Shown here piece by piece: positions 21,150 through 32,000 of a stretch of 64,000 bases of DNA (positions within the stretch are counted from its first letter, which is position 1; each line of letters begins with the position of its first letter). Source of the stretch: Myrica gale (Eukaryota; Streptophyta; Magnoliopsida; Fagales; Myricaceae); assembly GCA_963930655.1 (NCBI GenBank), contig OZ005617.1:374501-438500 (forward strand), in the 5' to 3' direction. Position numbers and translations under genes: made by a program. The notes beneath the pieces are model-generated. The model searched no databases and was not told where the DNA came from. It saw only the letters and a list, made by a program, of their open reading frames with translations.

Positions 21150-21812
21150 GGAGGCAATTCTTGTCTATTCTATTATTTTTCCCTTAGCACAGAGCACTCT
21201 TACGCCGCATGCGGACACATTGGGTTGGGCGCTTTTATAGTCGAGCGTCGGAGGTGGAGACCTTGCACCTTAGTCATGTGCGGAAATACGGGCCTAATTT
21301 TCGGTGAAATTACAGTGGCAGCCACTGCTTCTCGGCAAGATAGATTGGATAGATACCGTAAAATATGTGATTAAGATTTATCTGTGGTGCGGTCGGACGT
21401 GATTCTGATTAGTTGTCCCGTAAGTTATTTGGATCAAAGTTCTCTATAGGTATTGCAGTGCGTGACTGCATAGTCTAGCAACTGTAGGCGACTGACTCCA
21501 TTGGATTGGGTCAAAAAGTTCCGACCGATTTTTTTTTTTTTTAGGGAAACTTAAAAATTGGTGAAGCCGTCGCCTGAGAGATTCCAACTCTCGCCGGAGG
21601 CCTGGAAACCCTATCAACTTAGCAAGGACACCTTAATCACTCGGGCCTGTGTCGAAAGTTTCATTCTTTCACCGGTTGTTTTAGCAAAACATTTCTGTTT
21701 TCTGATATTTAAAAAAAAAAACACAAAACCGAAGTTACATCGACACTGCCTGCAATGTTATATTTACTGGGCGTTTGAATTTAAAAATGCTGAGAGTTGG
21801 AAGGCTGTGTTT
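21150..21812. other. UKL upstream region
   Basis: This lies upstream of the UKL 5'-untranslated exon. No gene is seen; the open frames at 21135-21374 and 21558-21821 show no family features. The stretch presumably includes the UKL promoter. Confidence 0.45.
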
Positions 21813-23612
21813 CTATTGTAAAATTTTATCCCTCCTAAAATTTTAACACAATAAAATATTATAATATAATCTCTTTCTTCTTTATCAAATCATTACTTTT
21901 CACTACAAAAAATATACAAAATTACCTCTTCACTTTTTCACTAAACCTAATACCTAAAATTTTAACAACGCTAAAATTTTACAAAACAAACCCACCCAAA
22001 ATGTTGGTGTATTGGGATTTGTGAAAAAATAAAGATATTTTATGAAAATTGATGAAAAAGTGAAGAGAAAAAATTTAATTGAATATTATAATATTATTTT
22101 ATAGTTTGATAAGGAAAGAGAGATTATTTTATAGGAAAATTCACTTTTTAGTCTTTAGGTTTTGGACACCTTTTCATTTTAGTCATTCAGTTTCAACTTT
22201 CAAATTTTTAGTATTTGAGTTTTCATTGTTTGACGAAATGATCATTCCATCAGTTTGCCGTCCATATGCTTAACGGAGCTCTCTGACACGTCAACAATTT
22301 TGAAGCGGTCGACCACTTCATGTGCAGTTAAACATATAGACGACAGACTGACTGAATGATCATTTCGTCAAAACAAGAAAACTCAATGATTAAAAATTTG
22401 ACAATTGAAAGTGAAGGAATAAAATGAAAAAATGTCAAAAACCTAAGGACTAATATACAAATTTTTCTATTTTATAATTGTGTAGAAATGTTGAGTGGTA
22501 CAACCACCCCAGGTTGTAATTTACGATTGAGGTGTCACGTCGAAACTGAATCGGAAGTAGCTAGGTATGTTTGAGGGTGAAAATTTTGGGTATTGGGGTT
22601 TGACAAATATTATAAAGTAAAGATATGTTATTGGAGTTGGTGAAAAAGTGAAGAGAAGGAAGATTTTTAATAAATATTATAATAGTAAAAAATTATGTAG
22701 TAAATTTTTTATTACTAAACCTAAAATTTTGAACCCAACTAATTGGGGTTCAAACGTGCCCACGTCTACCTTTCTCTAATGTCCAACAAATATGACCCCA
22801 AGAAGCACACTGAAATCTCTAATGGTTATCCAGAAAAAAATATCTCTGTTGGATAAAGATACTCTTTTTTGGTTAATGAGTAAGCACAATTTCATTTGTT
22901 TTTTTATTAAGGCCAGCAATAGATTTCAATGATATATAAAAAAAAAAAAAGATAAACCATTTACTACAATAATTTAGGCTTTTGATTAGTAAAATTTTAA
23001 CATAATAAAATAATTATAATATAATCTATCTCTCAATCAAATCATTATTTTTTACTTTAACAATATTTAAAAAATCTTTCTCTTCACATTTTCACCGATT
23101 TTAATACCCTAAAATTTTAACATTCAAATACAAATTTTGGAAAAGCTAATTAGGCTCGCAAACGACGCAATACCTACACATTTGGGATGATTTTTTTCCC
23201 CCAAAGTTATTTTATTACAAGAGAATCGATCCCTAAAACTAGTTCTTCTCAACGAGAAAGTTATCACTTGAATTAAGTCTTAAAATCGATAAGATCTTGT
23301 TGCTTAGGAGTAAACCCATCCAACCCCCAGTTTTCTAAAATTAAATTTCATTACCATTAGAGTTTAGCATAAAAATCCCTTGCGCCTACTTTTTTCACCA
23401 TCCGGTCCTTGATCTAACGGTTGATTTAGCATATACGTTTGTTTGCCAAAAATTTGGGGAATATTTTCAAAATTTTGGAAATCTTTACTTTATTGAGATT
23501 TATTGGAGTTCGTAAAAGGTAAAGTGTGTATGTGTAAAAGTTACAAATTTTGAAATGTATTTATTTTGTTAGAAATTTTCATGCCCCAAAATGTTGAAGG
23601 AAACAAACATAT
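21813..23612. mobile_element. cluster of related MITE copies in both orientations
   Basis: At least five diverged copies of the family found in the UKL introns can be recognised by the AAAATTTT termini and the interior GTGAAAAAGTGAAGAGA / TATTATAATA / GAGAGATTATTTTAT. They are: one inverted (about 21813-21990) followed head-to-head by one forward (about 21995-22133 and beyond), one forward at about 22562-22760, one inverted at about 22975-23140, and one forward and more diverged at about 23437-23612. The head-to-head pair could form a long imperfect hairpin. No coding capacity is seen. Confidence 0.65.
22134..22467. mobile_element. Mutator-like MITE with 9-bp target duplication
   Basis: This 334-bp element has long terminal inverted repeats of over 100 bp. 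The left arm begins GGAAAATTCACTTTTTAGTC and the right end, read inverted, begins GAAAAATTTGTATATTAGTC. Both arms continue through AAACTCAATGATTAAAAATT-like DNA to AATGATCATTTCGTC. It is flanked by the 9-bp direct repeat TATTTTATA at 22125-22133 and 22468-22476. Long inverted repeats with a 9-bp duplication are the hallmark of MULE-derived elements. It has inserted into a copy of the other MITE family. Confidence 0.85.
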
Positions 23613-24158
23613 AATGACCCAACTAGCAATTACACAAATTAAGTTTTGGATAACTTCATGGTCATTTTCACGTATAGTGGTTGACCTCATCCATGATTTA
23701 ATTAATGACGTTTGTGCTAGTGACACAATAACTTGAAAATTGAGTTTTTTTTAAATAATAATTTTATTATCTCTATAGATTTGATGGGATCTAATAATTT
23801 GTAATTCTCTATCTAAATTATATAATCAAATTTAAAAAGAAGTCTACACAATATATGGACTCTATTGTAGTACTTATAACTTGAACAGATAATTACAGAA
23901 GATTTCAATTGTTCACTTCCGATTTTATCAATAGTTGCCATCAATAAGCGACAATTTCTTGTCTTAGTTCTCGAAGTAATTAGATATGTCACGGACATTA
24001 ATTTACACGAGATTCCAAATCAAATCAATATATTATAATGAGTGCTAGCGAGAACGCATTAGAGAGAGTAGAAATAATCTGTGCCTTCTAGAGTTGAGGG
24101 CACGTGAACAACACGAGGGATAACGTAAATTATATGATTGATAAGTGGGGCGGGGTCG

Positions 24159-24372
24159 GTTATTGTGTGAGTGAGGTTATCGTATGAGTGTGAGTGGAAG
24201 GATAAGATTAGAAGTTGAAAAATTTAATGACTGAAAAAATGTCACGTCATTTAATGAAAATCAGATCGTTTTGCGGGTCGGGTTCGTAGGTCGAGTTTAT
24301 TAAATGACGTGACATTTTTTCAGCCATTAGATTTCTCAACTTCTAATCTCATTCGTCCACTCACACAATAAC
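24159..24372. mobile_element. hairpin (foldback) MITE-like element
   Basis: The two ends are inverted copies of each other. GTTATTGTGTGAGTG at the left matches CACTCACACAATAAC at the right. Inward, AAGATTAGAAGTTGA pairs with TCAACTTCTAATCTC and AAAAAATGTCACGTCATTTAA with its inverted counterpart, leaving a short G/C-rich loop around 24265-24290. The left arm has an extra partial duplication of its end (GTTATCGTATGAGTGTGAGTGG). I cannot identify a clear target duplication. Confidence 0.65.
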
Positions 24373-25723
24373 TTTTGCCGGGGAGGGGTGGGGCACGCCA
24401 TTGTCTGTTACATCCGCTGGATGCTTCATTACGGGGTGAAGCTGGAACCCTCGACTGGTTCGGCTAGTATTCCAACAGCTGGCTACTCTGAGGCCCGTTG
24501 CTTTATTTGCCATTTTACCACATGTAAAATAAGAGATTCACACAGGAAGCTCCTTGTTGCCCCAGAAAATGAGAAAAAGAAGCAGAAAAAAATGAATTAA
24601 AGGAATGACAAATTTACAAATCCACTTCATCGCGAATTGTCTTCTCTTTTTATTATTCTACGTAAGATTGAGTGCCTGTGTCTCTATCTGTTAAGTGATA
24701 AGCAGCAAAACCATGGACTGAGGTTTTGAGTTTCGGCTCCTTCTCCAGCCTTATCTGTCCAGATAAGCTCGTATTGACCCATGCGGCCATGCCTAAAGTA
24801 CATCCACGTGCCTCTCGCATCGCCCTGACCTCACAGACGCGCATCTTCCATACCTGAACTGGGTCAAAGACAAATTCAAAGAAACGTTCGGAAACATTCT
24901 GAACTTTGAAGAGCGACCAAAACCATCGCAGAACGTTTGAGAAAAAGCCCACACCAATAATGTTTTCCGCCCGCGTTAAAGTTGGCGTTGGGTGGGTCTA
25001 GAAAACCTGACTATGCATGTTGGGGGGTGTTTTCTGTCGTCTTCTTGGCAGCAGTTGGCTCTGTATCAGATAGCAGATATCTGGGATCACAGCCAATACA
25101 GTAAAAAAATAACATAAAAGATCCTTCGCCATTTCTTTTGGATATTGGGTAACGAATGAGCCTAGTCTATTGTGACTGCTCCAATTGTTTGGATAGACTT
25201 TAACTTATGCTTTCCTTGAGCCCCAATATGGGTTTGCTTACATTTGGGCCACTGGCAAATTGGTACCCATCTTGCATACATTGGAATTTGGATCAGCACC
25301 ACAGGCCTCACAAGTCAATTAAATTATCCCAAATGGGTAGGCCATTAAACATGTGGGGAAGAAGTGGACTAACTAGCCCAACGGGGGACCATGGAGTCTT
25401 CTCCATAACTTTGAGAGAAGATATTTATCCCGTGTTATATCATATGCAGGGTCTTTTCTTTTTATTATATATTTATGAATCAAGAAAAATAAATTTAAGA
25501 TATTTTCTAATAAAAGGTTAAATTATGCACGTCAGGCTCTAATGGTCCAAAGCAGGGGAACCTGCCTTCACGCCTGCAAACACATAGGAAACTAAAACAC
25601 TGCAACAAATGCAAAACATCGATCTCTTCTCTACCCAATGACTCAGCTGAAGAATCAAGCGGATACTAAGGAGTAGCATGCGTGAATGATATTGCAGGGA
25701 GAGGGGTCCCAAATAATCATGTC
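24373..25723. other. intergenic between hairpin element and hAT-like element
   Basis: No supported gene. A 99-codon open frame on the minus strand (24653-24952) has ordinary composition (MGFFSNVLRWFWSLF at its start) but no recognisable domain, and is treated as unproven. The remainder is AT-rich. Confidence 0.45.
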
Positions 25724-25731
25724 CTCTCATG

Positions 25732-26594
25732 TAGGGCTGTACAATGCCACCGGTAAATTCCGGTGGCACCGGCACCGGCACCGGGTTTCCGGTTTTTTGT
25801 CTAACCGGTGCCGGTGTAGGTTTGATTTTTTGAAAAAATCGGCGGTTCCTAGTTTAACAGGCACCGGGTTTCCCGGTGTAGGTTAAACCGGGATTTTTTT
25901 TAAAATTTTTTTTATTTTAATTTCTACTCAATAGTTTAAACTATATAGTCATTTGGAGTAGAGGACAAATATGGCTAATTAATATGATCTCTGGATTACT
26001 ACAGAAGACATCACTAGTGTCGCTGTCCTCTATTGAATTGATCTCTGTCTGGACGTCTCCTGTGTAAGCATATAAGAAGGAAACATGTGTATATATATAT
26101 ATATATAATTCCGGATGCACTATAGGTTTCTCAGATGGTTGCCATGGAATTTAGTACAGGGAGAGAAGCGTAAGGAAACTCCATGAAATTCTCATAAAGC
26201 ACATTTTATATATAACTTCTATATATATATATATATATATATATGAAACACCTATAGGAAGATTTTCAAAAATAAGCGAGCTAAAAGCTATGGAAAAATT
26301 GACAAATTGTCTAAATTTTAAAATTGACAAATCACTATTAAATTTATACCATGCTTGCAAAATCAGTCATTCAAGAAAAAATATATTGGGCCAAGTACGT
26401 AAAATGCTAAAAAAAATGGTTCAATATTAATGTAGGATAACCGGAAACCACCACCGCTAAACCGCCACCACTAAGGGCCGGTTTTTGCCCTTAACGGTGT
26501 AGGTGTAGGTGGTAATTTTTTCAAAACCGGCCTACCCGGTGTAGGTGCCGGTTTTAGCCAAAACCGGCACCTACACCGGGGTTGTACAGCCCTA
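25732..26594. mobile_element. non-autonomous hAT-like element, 863 bp
   Basis: Perfect 13-bp terminal inverted repeats TAGGGCTGTACAA bound the element, and it is flanked by the 8-bp direct repeat CTCTCATG at 25724-25731 and 26595-26602. An 8-bp duplication and TAGGG-type ends indicate the hAT superfamily. Both subterminal regions are packed with ACCGG/CCGGT and GGTGTAGGT motifs that can fold on each other, whereas the middle is AT-rich with (TA)n runs and has no transposase reading frame. It must be mobilised in trans if at all. Confidence 0.92.
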
Positions 26595-26602
26595 CTCTCA
26601 TG

Positions 26603-28485
26603 CACACCGTAATCTTCCAATCCTGTCGACAAAGGGAAGTATATAAGCCACCACGTATTGCTCCTTAGTGGTAAAGCACTGAACTTTTAAAAAAGTCAAC
26701 CACAGACTTGGTCAAGGTGACTTTTTTTAACCCACTCTCACAAGTCGCATAAATAATATTAATTAAGGGTCTAAATTACTTAAAACAAAACTATTTATAT
26801 ATTATTTGCAATATTCTTGCATTGTTTACTCCTTTCTCCGCCAATGTAGGAGACTGGACCAAAAGGGTACCAAGATATATATATATATATATTGCATTTG
26901 GAGGCTAAGTTGGACCCATTTTTTTAAAAAAATTATCTTGCAAATATAAAAGATTTTATTTTTCTACACAGCAAATATAAAAGATATAGACAAACTCGTA
27001 TAATACCATGACGTGTATGCCATTACTTATTGGGGTTCATATTTTCGTTAATCTCATCACATATATAGTTAGACATCCTAATTAGTGTGTAGAGTAATTA
27101 ATTAAACTAAAATCTGAGATTAAAGGGTACCTGCGTCGTGAAAAAGAAGCTATGCTGTACAGGGAGGGCCTCGACCAGATTCGATCCATATGAATATTTA
27201 CTTGTAACTGTAACTCATTTGACCAAAAAGCGACATGCTTATAATGGAAGTCTCCAACATGCCCTTTAAACTAATCCAAGCAAAAGCTAATAAAGCAGTT
27301 GGAGACTAATTATAATTTGATCGGGGAGAGAGAGAGAGAAACTTCTCTTAGGTGGTCCAATTAATGGGGTACACAATGTAGCCAGCCATGAAAAAAGCTT
27401 GACTCTGCCATCATTTGAATGTGGGGGATCCAACGTTCGAAAGTGGGGTTTCATTCGACTTTCGCTCTTTGTTCATTTAAAAAAAAAACACCTAACGTGT
27501 ACTTTCGTTTTGTTCTGCCTTTTTTCATCGCGGATTTGACCCGGCAACACCTCCACTAGTAGCAGAAGTATCAAAAGCACCAAACTCGCTCTAGGTGAGT
27601 TTTAGAATTCTTGTTTGTCTGAGAGCAAACGGACTGCAGGTTAACAGTGTGCCTGAGAGACTCTGCCAAGACCCCGGTGCTTTCAATTTTCTCCAGTTAA
27701 TGTACTGGCATTTCCCCACCTACCAGCTTTTTCTACTTCCACCAAACACAGGAAAACTTTTAGGTTTTTGAGTTTAGGGTACGTAACTGCTCACGTCTTT
27801 GATGTGGAAGATGAAAATAAGGATTATGACTAGAGGGTCTAGGGTTTAAACTATTAACCAGAAGCGAGCGGCAAGCCGAATTTGATGGTAAACACAATCA
27901 CAATCGTTAAAAGAATTAAGGGATCAAACCGGCCGACGGTCTTGATATTCCATCGTCTTCATCATCATGAGAGATGTAAATGCAGCATGCCAACATAATA
28001 GAGCTTTTGGCCATCGTAAACACCATTAGCATAAAAGGGTCACAAAAACATTATAGTCCAGAGCTTTATAAAGCAAACTTTTGCTCTGCTATCATTTTGG
28101 CCAAATCCTGCCGTCCAGTCCAACTATGCAAGGGTCCCGCAGGAGACCTCAATTTGGCATCACCTGATTTGCCACGTGGAGAGGCGATCTCAAGTCATGA
28201 GTCACATAGGAGGGAAATAACACCTTCTTTAACTCCGTTAATACACTGTCGAAAATCTTTTATTTGGGGTCCTAGAAGGCCATGCCAGGCCATGCCACCA
28301 ACGTCGTTTCAATCCCAGGGGCCTTTTTCGTCACTCTCACGGTGTGTTTGTGTGTGTCTCTCTCTCTCACCCACATTGGAGCATTTAATGAGCCTCTCGT
28401 AAATTTGAATGCTCATTCACAACGCACGAGAACCTTGTTAGCTTCACCTTGCATTTCTGGGGGGGCAGATCAGATCTAGTAAGCT
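26603..28485. other. intergenic upstream of the kinesin gene
   Basis: No gene recognised. Contains (TA)n runs (near 26876), GA and CT microsatellites (27330, 28350-28370) and the presumed promoter of the kinesin gene. A short leader exon probably ends at 28572 (CAGAG/GTAAGAATC) and splices to about 29002 before the ATG at 29068. Open frames such as 27980-28402 lack family features. Confidence 0.5.
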
Positions 28486-29067
28486 AGTTATACTATTAAC
28501 TTAATAACTGCAACTCACTTCTCCAGCTCGGTTTTCTGTGCTTTTCCGGGAACTCGATCAAGAACCTTCAGAGGTAAGAATCATACAGAAGCCACTGCAT
28601 TTGAAATATACAATTTGGTTCGTTCCTTTCACACTTTGATTCTTTTCTTGAGTTTTCTGCTCTCGTTTTCTTGCCTTTCGTATGCAAAACATAGTGCTCT
28701 GTTTTTCATTCACTTGCTGTTGTTGTTCCAGAGGTTCAAGGAGGTTTTAACAGTGGTTGACGTTGTTGTTGTTAATACTTTCAAATCCAACATCCGTCTT
28801 TTTCCTTGTATTTTTTTTTATTTTTCTCGCTTTCCTCTCGTTTGAATACAATTTCGTCCTAGCGCCTTAAGTGTCGGTGTATTTTCGTTCTTTTAATTCA
28901 AGAGCTCTGTTTTCTTACCAACTTTCTTGCCGAGATACTCTCAGCTTCGGATAGTGTGAAGTTGACTGAACTTCTTGTCCAATTCTGTGTCTGTTTTGCA
29001 GAGAACATTATCTAATACAATTCTTGCAGACTAAACAACATTTTACAACTCCGGGACAGACGCAAAG

Positions 29068-32000
29068 ATGCCCCAAGAAAACGACGCTAACTCAATCTTA
29101 ATCTCTCCTTGCAAGAACTTAAGAGGATTAAAGGCTTTGATCGCGAACAATGAGGCTTCATATACAGAGGAGATTATCAACGACCTTGAATTAGCTCAAA
29201 GAAAAGCTGAAGAAGCAGGTACTACTGGCTCGGCTTCTACCAGTAGCCTAATATAATATTATTTAAACTTATTTAATGCTCTGACAACAGTTAATCTTCC
29301 TACTTCATGGGTAATTAATATAACCAATCCCATATGTTAAGCTGTCTCTTCTTCCAAGATATTGGTTTCTAGCTTTCGTAACATCTATCTTTACCCTCTG
29401 TCTTCTTCCTTCGTATTCTTTTTTCCTGAGAATTCTTGAAAGAGTTCAAATATCATTTTTTTTTTCTGAGAGTGGGTAGGTTGGGTGGTCACCGTACTCA
29501 GAATGTACTAAAGGTGGGAGTAAAGATTATGTGGTACATCATAATTTTGCGCAAAATGCGGGTGATCCAATGGTGTAAAAAATAAGGTGGTACTCAATGA
29601 CTTTTTTTTTTGTTCTTCCAAGTTTTCTGAAAGGTGGCACCCCACAACTTTTTTTCTTTCTTTCTCCAGAGCTTTTAACCCCCATTGTTTTTTTTTTTTT
29701 ACCTGAGTTTTCTGACAGGTGGTATGACATGATTTTTTCTTCCCCGAGTTTTCTAGAGATTGTACCCACGATTCTCTTCTCTTCCCATTTTTTAAAAAAA
29801 AACAAATCTCGAGTTGAGTTTTATAAGAGGTGGTACTGCATGCTCTTATGTTTTGTTAGAGAAATTTAAAAATTACTGTCTAATTTTTATGAGATTTTAA
29901 AAAAATTGTCCAGATTTTGAGAATTACAAATCACAGCTGAGCTTTCTTAGATTCCCCTAGTTTTCCTAAGAGATAATACACCCATGCTTTTTTTCTTTCT
30001 TTTTTCAATCTCCTGAGCTTTCTTAGAGGTGGGACGCAGCCTACAGAAAGTGGATCCAAATTGTATATACTAACCGAAAGAAAGCCAGACTTGGTATTTA
30101 TCTGGAGTATAATCCTCGGGTAATGGGGAGGGACGTGGATCTAGACCAGCTTTCAGCAATCATCATATCTTTGGTGTAGTGAAGAAAACATAGCAACCAT
30201 GTAAGGTAGGGTCCCGATTGTTTGTAGGTAGATGAGAAAAGGTGATGATTTATGTGACACAGACAAACTGAGCCACAGGATTGCATTTTTTTCTAGGAAT
30301 ATTGGGCCTATCCAACCTAAAGAAATATGCTTGATGGAAGAATCTTGTTGCATTAGCAAGCAATTGACGATAAAGAAAGTTGTGAGAAACCAAACGCTTT
30401 TGATTCTTGGTGAAGGGATAAAGCGCAGTTTATGACTTATTGCCCAAACTCCTATCAACCAATAAAAATGACCCTTTTCTGATACACTCACATAAGGACT
30501 GTCGATTCACTGAATGTAGTTGGGGTTTGTGAGTTTCACTTGCACTGTGCCAGAGAATTCTGGAGAATTGAAACCAATTATCAAAATTTTCTGACAGAGA
30601 AATGAAATCTAAATGACCATTGCCGAAGCAAAAGCATGTCAGGTTGAACTGTAAGATGGCGATGTTAATAATAACAGACATGCACGGTGCACCATATTCG
30701 TTTTGTAACGTCCTTTCGTAATCTATGAGACAAGATATGCTCGAGAGTTCGTTAAGTTAGTGTGGTATGTCTGTGTTGTCTCAGCTTCAAGGAGGTACCA
30801 AGCAGCAGAATGGCTGCGACAGATGGACCATGGCGCAACAGCTACACTGCCCAAAGAAGCCTCCGAGGAAGAGTTCTGCCTCGCACTTCGCAATGGCCTC
30901 GTTCTCTGCAACGTCCTCAACAAAGTCAATCCTGGCGCTGTTCTCAAGGTCATATATATATGTGCTTCAGGAACATGTTTCGTGGCAAGCGATTCAAAGC
31001 TTACCATTTTCTCTATAAAATTCTTATAAACGCAAGACTAATCCTTTAGAATTTGAGATGCTCTCTTACTGTGTTGTCTTTTTCCTTCTTTGCTTTTCTT
31101 CTAACTATTTCCTTCATGTTTCGATATGTCTGCATGAATTTCAGAATGTTCCATGACATGGAAAAAGTGCTTAAATTTTTTCCTATACGCATAAAACTCA
31201 GTAAAACTTAGTGCTCGAATCATTTTGATAAGACTCTTCTTTTGGTGTTTATTTTGTACTTCATTGTTCTATTTTACACTTGTAGGTGTCTTTCGATTTT
31301 GATATGGTTTTTGTTACTTCTATGAAATTCATATAGGTGGTGGAAAACCCGATAATTGCAGTTCAGTCCACGGAGGGAGCAGCACAGTCTGCAATTCAAT
31401 ATTTTGAGAACATGAGGAACTTCTTGGAGGCTGTTAAAGAGATGCAGCTCTTGACGTTTGAAGCATCCGATTTAGAAAAGGTTCTGTTCCTTCTTTGAAA
31501 GCTGCATTTGTGATTAAATATGCAGGCTCCAACCTTTTGACAGATGAAGTACTAAAACTTGACAACGTGATCCCATTAAACACAAGATAATTAACATCAA
31601 TTTGGCATTTGATTTTGAGGAGGGGAGTTTGCTTTGATTGTGTTGAATCTGACTAACTTAAATGTTCAGGGGGGATCATCAAGCAAGGTTGTGGACTGCA
31701 TTCTGTGTCTGAAAGGATATTACGAGTGGAAGCTATCTGGGGGAGTTGGGGTTTGGAGGTATGGAGGCACAGTGAGGATAACATCCTTCCCAAAGGGATC
31801 ACCATCCTCCATACTTAGCAGTGAAAGTGCCGATGAGTCAGTGGATGAATCCGAGTCATTGCAGTATGAAGAGCTGTTAGAATTCCTACATATTTCTAGT
31901 GAGGTTTCAATTGAAGAATCCAGAACTGCTAATGCACTGGCTTTCCTCTTTGATCGTTTTGGACTTGGACTTCTACAGGCTTACCTTAGAGAGAGTAATG

